Shown here in pieces: positions 11,592-23,654 of a stretch of DNA of 64,000 bases. The stretch comes from Ustulina deusta (Eukaryota; Ascomycota; Sordariomycetes; Xylariales; Xylariaceae). Location: contig JAJNNX010000035.1 of assembly GCA_023159155.1 (NCBI GenBank), positions 248,001 to 312,000 of the forward strand. The letters are read 5' to 3'. Within the stretch, counting starts at the first letter, position 1. Every line of letters begins with the position of its first letter. A program made the position numbers and the translations under genes. A model generated the notes under the pieces. The model searched no databases. It was given only the letters and a program-made list of their open reading frames with translations, and was not told the origin of the DNA.

Positions 11592-12889
11592 GTCGGCCAA
11601 GGGCTCTGGGCCGAGAGGTTAGGGCGGCCAGGGGACTGTGTCCGCGAGGCGATGGTTTGCCTCGACAGGCAGATCGAAGGTAGATTGGGGATCTCCGAGC
11701 GAATCGGCAACGACTAGGGGATGGTGGTGGTGTATGTTTCGACGATGATGCCTGTCTAGGAGGGCCGAGTCGAACTATAGATGGGATGGAATGATTAGAG
11801 AAAGACGCGTAGGTGTACTTAAGATAGTGGAAGTGTGAGATTGGAACAGATTATCAATCACAAGTGGGAGGAGGAACGAGATGAGCGGCAAGTGGAAGTG
11901 GGAGGTGGGATGATGCCTCCCCACAGACATAAGTACCTAGGATAGGCATGGTGGGGGTGGGTTAGACTGCTGAGGGAGTCTCCATCAAGCTCCATTTATC
12001 CATCCCTCAGCCTTAGAGATGGCTACCTGCGTTGGGGTGATCGGGTCTTACCTCCCGCAGGTACCTACCCACCTCCCTAACTTAGTATTTTTATCCAGGG
12101 CTGGAGCAATCGGCAGGCAATCCAAAGCAACATCAAAGGTAAGTAGGTACGAGCCTATTCTCCATGTATACATCTTGCAGAATTACCCATCTAGGTATAC
12201 TACATCCCCGTCGGGGATCCTGGAGTGCAGCAACATCTGACTGTGTCCGCTGGAGCCCGTGATCTTCAGAAGAGGAGGTCACATGTTGCATATATGAAGA
12301 AAGAAAAGATAGTACATAGTGCGGCAGCTACACCTACAGAGAGGAGTCATCACCTGGCGCGTCGAGATGACGTGACATATTCGTCGGGTCTTGGCTTTGT
12401 CAGGCACGCATGCACTCCTAACCTTGGGTGCTATATAGATGCCTAAGGTTGACACTTCGACAGATGAGCTGCCTTAGGTATCTAGATATCTACCCCGCCA
12501 CCCATACAGTTACCACGACACTCACTTCCTTTCTTGCCCTATCTGCTAGGTATCAGTCACGCTGAGGCTCAGCGGGGCAGAAGATGGAGCACCTACCTCT
12601 GTACCTAGGTAGTATGGATTAGGTAACCTATGCTTGGTGGGTTTGGTGGGGGCTTGGCGTACACGTCCAAGCGTCCAAGCGCGACGGGGCGCGTCTTAAA
12701 TTAAACTGAGTTTGAATTGAGTTTGAGCCGACTGCGATCTGATGCATTCCGCTTCGGACGCACAAGGAACCGAGGTTTCGGTGTTAATTCTCGAATCCTA
12801 CCTACCCACGTACTTACCTAGTCAGTGATTTGCCTTTCTTAGGGCCCGCTGCATTTGAAAACTCAAAAATACCCGCAATTGTCGCGACG
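11592..12889. promoter_or_regulatory. Divergent promoter region between Atg7 and dCMP deaminase genes
   Basis: This 1.3-kb stretch lies between two divergent starts. It contains repeated TACCTAGG/CCTAGGTA words (for example 11934-11940, 12602-12611, 12814-12820). No gene is supported inside it. Regulatory roles for the words are inference. Confidence 0.5.
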
Positions 12890-14166
12890 ATGTTGATTGG
12901 TATATGTGGCGGTATGCACTCACTCTCCAAGCCAGCCTCACCAGCCCCGATACTCTCTCGATTCGCGCGAAGCTGACGCACGGGGAAGCGAAATGCGCGG
13001 GCAAGAGGACGGTCGCACAATACCTGGTCGAACACCATGGTTTCAAGCAGCTGCACATACGCAGGCGGAAAGGAGAACAACAACAACAGACGCGAAACGG
13101 AAGCTTAGAATCTGAGATCGACGGTGCACAGACAGCTCCTGAGAGTGACGTGGAATTGACGGAAGAAGAAAGCGGTTCCGTTGTGAAGAGCCATGCTGCC
13201 ATTCGTTCCAAGAATGAGATACCGAGGTCGCTGCCACCTGTTTTCGCAAGCGAGGCAGAGCTCCTAGACTACGTAACGAAACGCTGGCGCTCCCGCTGGG
13301 TGACGACGGACATCTACAGCGAGGCGGTCGTAGACGCGCTAAGCCGGCGTCCATTCTTCATCCTCGTCAGCGTGGACGCGCCCGTGACGGTGCGATGGCG
13401 ACGGTACCAGGCGCAGCAGCTCCCTTCCAACCCGGGCCAGGGCTCCATCAGTTTAGAGGATTTCGTCGCGAAGTCCGACGCACACCTCTACGACGCGCAC
13501 GCGGGCGTGCTCCCGCTCATGTCGCGGGCCGCGATCCGGCTTCTCAACACCTCGGACTCGTTGGCGCACTTGTACGCGACGCTGGGGAAACTCGACCTCA
13601 CGAACGGGGACCGTCTGCGCCCGAGCTGGGACAGCTACTTCATGGCCTTGGCATCGCTCGCGGCGCGGCGGTGCAACTGCATGAAGCGGGCCGTGGGGTG
13701 CGTCTTGGTGGACAGCAAACGACGCGTGATATCGACGGGGTATAATGGGACGCCGCGGAATCTGACGAACTGCATGGAAGGCGGGTGTCCTCGGTGCAAC
13801 TCGGGCGATGTCGCCAGCGGTGTGTCGTTAGCGACCTGTCTCTGTCTCCATGCGGAGGAGAATGCCCTTCTCGAAGCCGGACGCGAGCGCATCCGCGACG
13901 GTAGCATGCTGTATTGTAATACATGCCCTTGTCTCACCTGCAGCATCAAGATCGTGCAGGTTGGCATCAGCGAGGTGATATATAGTCAAGGATATAGTAT
14001 GGACGGCGAGACGGCGCGCATTTTCTTATCCGCCGGAGTCAAGCTAAGGCAGTTTTCACCGGTAAGTCAGTTCTTGATGGATGAATCAAAGAATGCTTGC
14101 TAACGATGGGTGTAGCCAGCCGATGGGCTGATACATTTAGAGAAGATGGAACATACGAATCTCTGA
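12890..14166 (+). CDS. DCD1: Deoxycytidylate (dCMP) deaminase
   Basis: Three exons, 12890-12911 (22 nt), 12989-14061 and 14116-14166, give 381 residues. The enzyme converts dCMP to dUMP, the substrate of thymidylate synthase. The spliced N-terminus reads MLIGICGAKCAGKRTVAQYL, a P-loop-like domain also found at the start of other fungal dCMP deaminases. Residues about 40-90 are a low-complexity charged insert. The deaminase domain carries the zinc ligands in HAEEN (H295, proton-shuttling E297) and PCLTC (C322, C325). An upstream Cys cluster (NLTNCMEGGCPRCNSGD) is typical of dCMP deaminases. The tail is short (PADGLIHLEKMEHTNL). The first exon is chosen because it alone rebuilds the glycine-rich N-terminal loop in frame. 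Confidence 0.93.
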
Positions 14167-14739
14167 CCGATGCATTCTCAACACTAAATAAATAACAAGT
14201 TTCCAACTTGACGTTCGCCCTTGCTTTCTGAATGCTAGATACCCTACTAATGAACTCTGTCCGACCTAACTCGGGTTAAGTCGAAGTGTGTTGTGGTACT
14301 TGGATTAGCGATTGAAATAAAACATGCATCGCACTCCCAATCAGAATCCGCAATGAGTAGATCAAATACTACACGTGTTACTATCTGGTCTTGCTCACGC
14401 GTCTGTAATAAGTAGAACAAATTTATTTGATTGGTATTAGAGAAGCTCGTAGTAAAGCATGTTGGGTATGATCAACAACATTATCCATTGCCAAAGACCC
14501 CCATGGAGGAAGCCAGACGGATAACGTACACATCTTGGCAACGCGATTGACGTATGAACTTGCCAGGATTCTCGCAAAACTGAATCCGTACATGAGTGGT
14601 CGAGCTCGGTCAAACCGCCTAATGAGCAGAATAGTTTCGCAGTATTGGGATATCGGTATCGGGGTCTGAGATGACCCTCGGGCTCATCTTCTAGCATGCC
14701 TCATTCTCCCCCCATTTCCCATTTCTTGGTGTGCACTGT
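14167..14739. other. Convergent intergenic region
   Basis: This 573-bp stretch lies between the 3' ends of the dCMP deaminase gene (+) and the small membrane protein gene (-). I see nothing else in it. Confidence 0.5.
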
Positions 14740-15109
14740 TTATGCGACGATGGAAGCCTTCTTCGCGTTTCTCTTCTTGATGCACCGGGAGATCCACAAG
14801 CTAACCAGACCGACACCGACGACGAAAACGATGGCTTGTAAGCGGAAAGTCAGCACAAGTCCAATTGACTATCCAACATCCCGACACATTATAATGAACA
14901 GGTATATAATAAAGGACTTACCAAAGACAACGACGACACCAGCTTCTTTCTGAGCCCCTACATTCAGTTAGTCCCTGAAACTACACTTGGCCAGGAATCG
15001 ATCGGGGCGTCAATGTCATGCTGGCGGCCAAGGAGTGCTCACAGTTTTCGCGGCGGGCGAGTTGATGGAGAGTGTCGCGAGCGACGAGGGCAGTGTTGAC
15101 GGCAGGCAT
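14740..15109 (-). CDS. Small single-span membrane protein (65 aa), conserved-looking
   Basis: Exons 15109-15043, 14957-14922 (36 nt) and 14834-14740 join to 65 residues ending in TAA. The N-terminus (MPAVNTALVARDTLHQLARR) is short and polar and leads to ENWAQKEAG. One hydrophobic span, VVVVFAIVFVVGVGLVSLWI, follows, then a basic tail, CIKKRNAKKASIVA. By the positive-inside rule the C-terminus should be cytosolic. The frame only works with the acceptor ending in GTAG at 14958, which yields the WAQ link; a nearby AG would bring a stop. I do not recognise a function. The three-exon structure and clean span suggest a real small gene that simple open-frame searches would miss. Confidence 0.72.
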
Positions 15110-18100
15110 TTTGCTGGGCTATCACGAATCAGTACCCGTTTTGCATCCGAGGTGAACTTGTGGCAGGTTAGGTGTCTCGAAGGAAGCGGTTGCGAAAGCA
15201 AGGGCGGTGTCAATCCGTTTATTTGACTCCCATCTCAGACTTGCACTCCTACCCGAAAAGCGAAGCCGGTATTTTCATACAACGGTCAAGCCCGAGTTTG
15301 TACGTGGGAAATGCCAGATCTGGCGTGAATTGGCCCAAGCGCGTCGGCCCGGCGACTAAGAAAAACAATCACTTACATGAACCGAGTCTTTAACAGCCGT
15401 AGAGTGCCAAGGTGGTGGATGGATATGAGTGGGTGAGGAGGAAGTCTAGGAATTTGTTCTGCGAACAACACAAGCCTTGGTTAGAATTGGAAAACCCGGA
15501 TCTGAATCTGCGCAAGGACAAGTGAGTTGGAAAAGAAAAAGAGAAGAGAAGAAAGAGTAAAAGCGGTCCGAGTGGAAGGGAAGCAGTAATAACGTCAACT
15601 GGATAAGCTAGGTAGGTAGCTCGCTGGAGCTCTTAGTTGAGTTAATATCTGACAGAGGTACATCTGTACACCAGTAGCGCACTGAGCAGCGCAGCGCACG
15701 GCAAGGTGGAACACCCATGCGACCATTAAAAAGCTTGGATTCTTGGCTGATGTGGGAGCTACAGGGTGCTGAACGGGGTGCGACGGCAAGCTTGCAGGGC
15801 GCCATTTTTTTCACTTCCCAAGGTACTGAGTACGGCTGGATCTGCGCGATTTTGTCGAGAATGGACGACTCGACCAACGGATGAAGGAATTGGCCGTGAT
15901 CAGACCCAGTGCGGAGAGCAAAACACAGTGCGATTGCGCGACTTGTAGTGTAATGCGAGCGAGATCTGCTGTGGGGAACGAGACCGGGGGTGGGCAAGGC
16001 GAGTGAAAGTGCGCGAAGAAAGCCGAGACTATCGGTGCAGAGATAGAGGCGGTGATGCCGAATTGCTTACCCGGAATTGCAGAGTGACGTAAGTGGATAA
16101 TGGGAGGACGGCTCGAGAAAGGAGAAAGTTAGAGAAGCTGCTGATCCGCGAATGGATGAAGAGGCAGAGAGACGAAGAGATAGGACAGCGGCTTTCGCTC
16201 GAGACGTCGACGTTGTTGGATGCAGATTGACGTTGAAGTTGAAATGACGAAGACTGGACTTTGTTGGTTGACGTTTCAAAGCTGCGAAGTTACGCACGAG
16301 ACGGGAATGAATCCAGTGGGTGCAGTGGGATTACTGACCGGAAAAGAGTGGACTTTGTTTATCGCGCCATGCAGCCATTGGCGAGTAAGAATCACGGCAG
16401 GGTCCGAGCTTCCGTAGCCACTATACCCACTAAGCTGTTTCCGTCCCAGCCTAGGTACCAACTGCGTAGTGTAGGTGACTGCTACCTAGTAGTGTACCTA
16501 CTATATAGCACTGCAACCAGTACTTAACCTAGGTACCTAACGCTATAGCAGCACAGTGCTGCCAAAGAATACACCCCCTTGTCCCTTCTCTCCCAACTTC
16601 CATGCGGCATTTCTATGGAATCCTTGCATGTTGATAATGCACCTCGCCTGCCTTCAACGACTCGATCCTGGTGCTGTTTGAACAGCGTGAAGTTGGAGTT
16701 TTCAGACTACGGTACCAGGTCTTCGGCTGCTTCTCCTCTCAGACCTCTAGACTAAACAGTACCTGTATGTCGGGGCCTTCGTGGTATTGCGCCTACAGAA
16801 TACTGCCAGGTAGTTGGCTTAATATGAGCCCAACTACGGTTTATTATGTGGAACTGGAAAGCACGAAATTTACTCGTGATGCAGTAGTCTGACAAAGAGA
16901 GTTCAAGACTCAGCTTCGCTGCACCTCGTCGCCTGTAGCGTTGGTACTCGCATTGGATCTGCTTTGTATTCCAATTCTCCCCATGTTAGACATGCAGAAT
17001 TCAATCACGTCCAACTGGTTAGCACGGGTGATAACTCCTTGTTCCCGAAATGTGGCCATGAACTAGGAACTTGAAATCAGCGCAACAAACTATGGAGATA
17101 ATCGTGGGACAACAACGGCATTGTCCTTCGGTAGCCAATCATGTGTTCTATAAAAGTAATAAAGGTACATTATGATAAAACACCTTACAAACAGTTGCTA
17201 TGAGGTGCACCGGTAGGCGAGAACGAGGAGAGTGGAAAAGGTCAATAAAATGGGCATTGGCTCGCGGGCCACGGCTTTCGCCTTTCGCGCACCGCTTTAC
17301 AATCTTCATCCTGAGATACACTAGCTCATTTCCCTTTTCATGTGCCGTTCACCTAAACTATAAGAGGTACCTAGTCTATTAGCTAAGTCCCGACACAACG
17401 ATAGCAGGCAAATAGGCAGCCTATCCGGATTTAGTTTGCTTAACTTATTTAGGCGTCTCTTGGTAACAGCTCTAACAACGCAGAAATAGGTACACTTCCC
17501 GATCCAGTATACGATGGGGAATACATAGGCCGTGAAGGAAATACGCTAAGATGGCTTGGTAGTGAGAGTTGGGCATAATTCATGCTAATGGTATGCGTAC
17601 GAGCTTCATAGACTCCAAGGTTCATAATCTCAGCTCAAGATCATAGCCACCACGCCTCGCTTAACATCTGCGCCAGCCAGAGGCTATGGGTATTAAGCCT
17701 ACCAGTATTTCATTGAAGACACGCCAGCTTATCTCCTCCACCGCATTGGTTGAGCCAAAGACGGTTGCCCCATGCAGTTTTCTAGAACGTTTAGAACTGC
17801 AACTAAGTACATTCATCACATGCATTTGGTGAGGGCTACAAGTGTCTTGACATATAACTCATCATCGAAGCTGCTTTGCCGTTATATTAATGCAAAGAAT
17901 CTGGTGTGTTAGGATACATACGGGTTCGTTAATAAAATTGATGGGTGGTAGATGACTACCTACGTATCATGGCTACTATTTATCTTAGAGTTGCAGTGCT
18001 CTGTCCTACAGAAGTCCTCTTTCCCTAGCCCAGTTTTCTCGCGCTGAGGCATTACTAAATCGAGTTTGTTGGGTTCTCACGTGGAAATGCGGGAAACAAG

Positions 18101-18734
18101 GATCCGCCTGAAAGCAAGACTATACAGTATTCCACTGCAGCGGTATTTCAGAGAGCCGTAGAAGAAAACAAGGCAGCCTGAACATCAATGAAGACATGAT
18201 CCTATCGGTAGGCTCATAGACCGCCGCCTCAACCCTTGCCGTCCTTTTGCATCATCTACGAGTAGAACCGAAGGGCAACCTAGACTGATTTAATATGTAG
18301 ACAGCGGGATGAAAAACGCCATAGATGCTATTTCGCGCCAGATTGCATTAATAATTTCTTCTCTCTCTTGAGACTTCGAAATACCCCACTCGACACCTAT
18401 TCATAACACTCGCTCTTATATCCATGGATGCACCCTCTATACATAAAAACGAAAAGGGCCGGCTGTTTACATGCAATCGCTCGCCCGAAAGGAACATAGG
18501 TAACCTATAGGTACCTGGAAAGTCCCCTCCAAAACCATGATCTATAATGCCAAAGCTCACATATGACTGCTGATACGCAAGAGTCGTGAGTCCTCCTCTA
18601 TGTTCATGGCATAGCGAAGACTACTTTCCATGCTAGGACGACCAGTTCTTCCGCAAATGTCCACGAGACATGGTATAGGCAAGGAGTCGGTGTGCGGCCC
18701 GGTGGGCACGCGTTTGTGTGTGGTTTTATCAATC
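15110..18734. other. Long gene-poor region (3.6 kb)
   Basis: The first kilobase may be the 5' leader and promoter of the 65-residue membrane protein. A TACCTAGGTA cluster sits at 16449-16545. Beyond it I find only short frames without motifs. Confidence 0.45.
16449..16545. repeat. TACCTAGGTA-type word cluster
   Basis: CCTAGGTACC at about 16450 and AACCTAGGTACCTAAC at about 16527 lie among further TACCTA words. This cluster is not near a supported gene start (the closest is 1.4 kb away). Confidence 0.6.
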
Positions 18735-19075
18735 TTACAGCTTGGCCGTCTCAGCCAGCTCGCCGATCTTGAGTTTGCCGCCGTACTTCTCGAGCACGTT
18801 CTTGCCGTGGTACTTCCAGAACTGTTTCGTGGCATTCTTGCCGGCCATGCGCTTTAAGATCTTAGCACCTCCCGGGTGCTCGTCAAGGAAATCTGCAGCG
18901 GGCACCAAAAGACTATGTTAGCGACAAGGAACTCGGAGCTAGTGAGGCAAAATGAGGAAAAGGCTTGTCACTACTGACTTGTGATGTCGTATACACCACT
19001 GTCGACAATAATATACATGCCACTCTGCTCGTCCTTGTGCTCGCCGACCTCCTTAGCTGTGAACGTTTTGGACAT
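18735..19075 (-). CDS. Cytochrome b5-like heme-binding protein
   Basis: Two exons, 19075-18979 and 18892-18735, give 84 residues. The heme ligands are the His of HPGG (H38) and the His of WKYHGKN (H61), with 22 residues between them as in cytochrome b5 folds. The start MSKTFTAKEVGEHKDEQSG is typical, as is YIIVDSGVYDIT before the intron. There is no C-terminal membrane anchor, so it is a soluble one-domain form. It should carry electrons to unknown partners; possible roles include sterol or fatty-acid oxygenase support, which is family knowledge and not shown here. The intron (86 nt, donor GTCAGT) splits the codon just before the F-L-D-E-H-P-G-G heme-pocket loop. Confidence 0.9.
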
Positions 19076-20530
19076 GTTGGCGGATTAAGTGGTATGTGGC
19101 AGTAATGGAGATGATAGATGGCAGATTCGGATCAAATGCGCAGCGGAAGGTCGCGTATGATTAAGAGGTGAAGGATCTCAGTCAAAAGAGAATGAAATGT
19201 GAAGTTGAGAGCGTTCGGCGCTCGGTACTTGTCTTTCCAAAATGATTGAATGAGCCTCGGCATTGGCGAACCATCAGCGTGGAGTGATCAAATATCTTGG
19301 ATGCCATTGGTCACAGGGCTGTAGAGTGGATGCGATATGCTACGGTAGTCATTATAGGAGCTTCCCCAACTTACCCCAGCTTGAGCTGCAGTGACCTGTT
19401 CACCAACAAATTAGGTATAATACTTTTCATAAATCATGCTTTCTTGGTAAATATATTGCGATGAGCAAGGCCAGAGTACATCCACGACACATTTGAGCCG
19501 TCCTAGTTTATATCACAAATTCCGACACTTCATAAGTCGACCTCTTTTGCGCACCATTCTAACTGTCTGTTAAGACCCAAACCACACCCAGACGAATTCA
19601 GGATCAAAACCCCACTGAGCACATCATTCCCTCGACATGAGTGGTCATTCTCAAAAGATTTCTCGAGACATGTAATAGTGTCGTGGGTCTTGATTAGGAG
19701 GATTGGTTTGAGGTGATTCGAGTTTAGGATTCGAGCCTTGTTTGAGGGCAGCATGTCGTCTATTGAAAGCGAGCTGTAAGTTCTGTATCCCTTGACTAAA
19801 GAGGATATCATTGCATACGAGGCTGGGGGTTGGTGGCAACAATAAATCAACGCGCGGTGCGTCTTCGTTCTATAACGAAACGTTGTTCCTGCCGTCTATG
19901 GTTCCGTGCACTCTGAAAGGTTCGGTAGGCTAATATAAGTGAGAGTATCTCAACAAGAAGGGATGCGAGGCTGGTGACTAGAGCCAGAATGGTTTCGGGC
20001 GCCATCGAAGACATGAGCAGGCCAATTTAACGTTTTAGAATTACAATATTCGTGTGGGTGTTCGCAGCTTAGCAATTTCAAACCTCAAACTAACACCTAC
20101 AGGAATTCTTGTTGGCCTTATATACTTGCTGTTGGTAGCAATTGACTCTCCCACGCAGCTCGTTGAATGGGGATCATGTACTCCGCCTGCATGCTGGCTC
20201 TGGGGCCCCCAAGGCCGAAGGTGGTAGGATCCTCGCTTGATGGAAGATTCTGAATGCGATAGTGCGATCCCATTATTATTGGCCATCTCCTCGAACACCC
20301 CACATCGCACCGTTGACCTTCAAGTGCGAAAGGTGCTCTATTGGTCAGGGACTCAGCCCCATTATGATGATGTTGAAACAGAAGCATTTTACAAATAGGT
20401 ACCCAGGTTAGGTAGATGCCTGTCTGCCTACCTACCTTCGGTACCTCCTGTCTTAACTGCGACACTGCGACGGTCAACAACCTTAACGAACTCTCAACAT
20501 ATCTCGATTTGAGAAACGACTTGATCAGGC
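19076..20530. other. Divergent intergenic region
   Basis: This 1.45-kb stretch lies between the cytochrome b5 (-) and Zn2Cys6-ankyrin (+) starts. GGTACC/TAGGTA words occur at about 20398-20452, just upstream of the ankyrin gene. No gene is supported. Confidence 0.5.
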
Positions 20531-22014
20531 ATGGCTGAATCTCCAAGAAAGAGACAGAGGCGGCACCTGAACTACAACAAATGTCGATTCTGTCGGAATG
20601 CCAAGAAAGCTGTGCGTTGTGTAGATTCTGCGCTCTGACGATCCCATACTCACATACTCATGTTAGTGTACGCCTGTTGAGCGGAAATGGCCACAGAAGT
20701 GCCAGAGATGTACCGAACTGGAACTTGAGTGTTCGGAAAACTCGCGGGCTGCGGGACCTCGTACCTCAATGACAGCTCAACCTGACGACCAAGCCATTGA
20801 CATCCAAGCGATTCGCGACTTGTAAGTTCATCCCTTTGCCAGTGAAACTATTAGGTGTTCGCTCTATTTACCTACTTAAATCTTACTGTCTTCATCGTCA
20901 TCTTAGATCGCTGAGGGTCACATGGTTAGCTCGGCTCAAGTTCTACCACAAAGCTGCAGAGGTTGTCTGTCATGCCCAAGAAAAGCTCTTCGAAAATCGG
21001 TCTACGAGAGTTCTTGTGTCGCAAAACTATAAGCTCATTGAGCGTGAAGAAAACTCGCTTTTTGACGATCTCTCCAGCAGGATGATCCCCCACAATAACG
21101 TGTTGGGTGCTTTGATAGCCCAGGCTTCTACGGGATACACTCCTTTTCAGCAATGTACTTCTTCTCAGAAATGTCTTCACAACCATTCACTCGCAGCCGA
21201 AACCAGAGTCGACCACTTTCGGGAGAATGGAGATATTAGCACGGCATTGGCAATGCAAGAAGTTGCATTACTCCACAACCTCGACTCGATCTCTGCAGGT
21301 GACAACGCCAGATTGCTAAAATACTGCGATATCTACCTAGAGATAACAGAGCGCCTAAAATTGATCCTCGGCCGCGAGGTTCCCACATTGCCTCCATTAC
21401 ACCTTTTTTTACTCCTAGCACAGGAGAAAAGATTCGCCCTCTTAGCCACCCCGATCCGCTCTCGTCTCGTCTCAATGAAAGATTACTTCGGGCGGTCATT
21501 ATTACATGTAGCCCTAGATCATGGTACGGTGGTGTCCGTAATCCATAGGTTCCCGTTCGACGTATCTACAACTTCTGGGGATGCCTGGGGTCGATGGCCT
21601 ATTCACATTGCATGCTCGGGGAGCCCGGAAGCTCTAGTGGCGTACGTTGTTTACAACACAGTTGATTGCGACGTTGAAGATTGCTTCGGACGTTCAGCCC
21701 TTCACTACGCGAGTAGCTGTGGAAAAGAGAGTAGCGTTCAGCTACTGCTTAAACAAGGCGCAAGAGTTGGTCGTAAAGATCGAGATGGCCGAGCACCAAT
21801 GTCATGGGCCGCTAGACATGGACATACAGCTGTTGTCCAACTACTCCTCAATAACGACGCCGACATTGATTCTCGAGATAATAATGGCAACACAGCGCTG
21901 TTCTGGGCTATCAAACATGGACATACAGCTGTTGTCCACCTGCTTCGTAAAAACGGCGCGGACACCCGTTATCGGGATGATTATAACAAAAAGCGCTGGC
22001 AATCGTCATTCTAA
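20531..22014 (+). CDS. Zn2Cys6 cluster plus ankyrin-repeat protein
   Basis: Three exons, 20531-20611, 20667-20821 and 20907-22014, give 447 residues. After a basic start (MAESPRKRQRRH) comes a perfect C-x2-C-x6-C-x10-C-x2-C-x6-C cluster (C18, C21, C28, C39, C42, C49), which matches the fungal Zn2Cys6 DNA-binding pattern with a longer middle loop. The first intron falls exactly before the third Cys. A helical middle region follows, then ankyrin repeats from about residue 271 to the end, with motifs GRSALHYASSCGK and HGHTAVVQLLL. The last two repeats share 24 identical bases 99 bp apart, a sign of recent repeat duplication. The frame ends in the middle of a repeat. Downstream bases still encode GDIVEMLF and NGADCC pieces in shifted frames. 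It is probably nuclear; targets are unknown. It may be a truncated allele. Confidence 0.78.
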
Positions 22015-22140
22015 GTTGACTTGGTGATATTGTCGAAATGCTATTCAAAAAATGGTGCGGACTGTTGTGGGATATCATTTGCTATAAGTGCGAGGAGATT
22101 GGTGCTCGCGGGACGCAATACCTCCAATACACGATCATGA
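22015..22140 (+). pseudogene. Frameshifted remnant of further ankyrin repeats
   Basis: Just past the stop, another frame reads LGDIVEMLF, and a third reads NGADCCGISFAI, which together resemble the end of an ankyrin repeat. Two frame changes and stop codons separate them from the gene above. It looks like decayed coding sequence that once continued the repeat array. Confidence 0.55.
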
Positions 22141-23654
22141 GGAGGGGGGGAATTCTTGGTCAGGGGATTTTCACAATGTCGTCAATTGTCTTTCTCCTTC
22201 ATACGTCTCTGTCTTAGGGCCAGCGGCAGATGGGTTGGGGACATTCGCAAGTCCCAGCTAGGCAAACTATCTAATCAATGAATAACGACTTTATGACAAT
22301 AGCTTCGAAGTAACAACAGAATATCTCTGGTTCCTTTTCTGTCAAGGCTTTCAAACTCACCACATAGTCACCATTAGCGGCCCGCTTCAACCACCCAAGA
22401 CGTTTTCTAAAATATAGTTAGCCTCTGCGGCTAGTTGATGATGCAGATGATAATCTCAGCAACCCTTCCGAAGTCTAGATGTGAAAATGATGTTTAAGGA
22501 TTGGTTGGTGGTATTTAACGCCCGGGGAAGACTTGTAGTCTACAGGCCGCCCTGGGGGCTTACGGCGTGTATGGCTATCTAAACTACCCATCTATCCCGG
22601 AACCTTCTAAAAGGGAGGACACCCTAGCATACACTATATCATACAGATCTAATCCAAAGACACGCGTGACAGCTAAACCGTTCCCGTTGGCCCCGCCCTC
22701 TGGGCTTCCATGATGTGTATGGACATCAAACTAAAGAAAAGAGGCGAATATATCGTAAAGCATATCATGATGATCTTGATATATAAGTTCCAGTCTGCTA
22801 CCACGAAGTAGCGGATAGGGGTTTTAGCCTATAGTAAGTTCTTTGATCTCTCTCATTAATAGTCCTTAGATTTAGATAAGTCTAAATAGTCTTCGTCTGA
22901 TAATTATCCAAGTCATTCTGAACTTGAACTTATACCTGTTTCAAAAATTATCAGGAGGAAAAGGACCAGGTGCCTGAAGCCCCTTGATGAAGCCGACTCC
23001 GAGGTTCCTGATATTAGCCTACACCTCTTAAGGGTAACTACTACCCGACCCTCTCCGGCTAGCCGGGCGGGCAGACAGCATTGAATAAAATGATTCGAGA
23101 TATCAACTAAGAAGGGATGCCGGCAGGTATGGCGGATGAACCGCGTCCAGATCCTCAACATAGTACGGTAGACGGCGGGACGCAAATCGGCTGACCGTAG
23201 ATAGAGTGGTACCACAGCGTCATTAAAAACAACAGCGCGGCGAGCTGCGACCCGTAGCTGAGATAGTTGCGCATCGTGTACAATGGACTAGCGGGATGCG
23301 CCTGAGCGGTATGTACGCAATCTGCATTGAGTATTGCGGCATGATAGAGTACGAGCTCGACTCTGGCTGGGTGTACTACACACCAGGTAACGGCCTTATC
23401 CGGGTCGACTGCCCAGTAATCGCTTTATCTGGATCTTCCCGCCGTTTTCTCGAGACCGGCTCATGGTGGATGATCTCGATGAATATTCGGTGCCTGGTCG
23501 CAAGAAGAGGTTGCGTATTGCTGCTGGGAAGGACACCCAAAGATGCATGGTTGATGAGCGGTAGGCTCTAAGCTATGGATAGCTATTGTTGGAGAGCGAA
23601 GCCGGATGGTGATTACTCATATGCCTCTGTGGTGTTGTGATTTATGACTCTATT
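22141..23654. other. Gene-poor region downstream of the ankyrin gene
   Basis: No gene is supported. A pair of imperfect 40-bp similar segments lies at about 22549-22590 and 22692-22735. A short frame at about 23385-23570 reads FIWIFPPFSRDR and DLDEYSVPGRKKRLRI but has no ATG-led context or splice support. Confidence 0.4.

Noticed and set aside
22549..22735. Two imperfect 40-bp similar segments
   Set aside because: Similarity is only about 75 percent with gaps, and no termini or duplications were seen. It could be chance.
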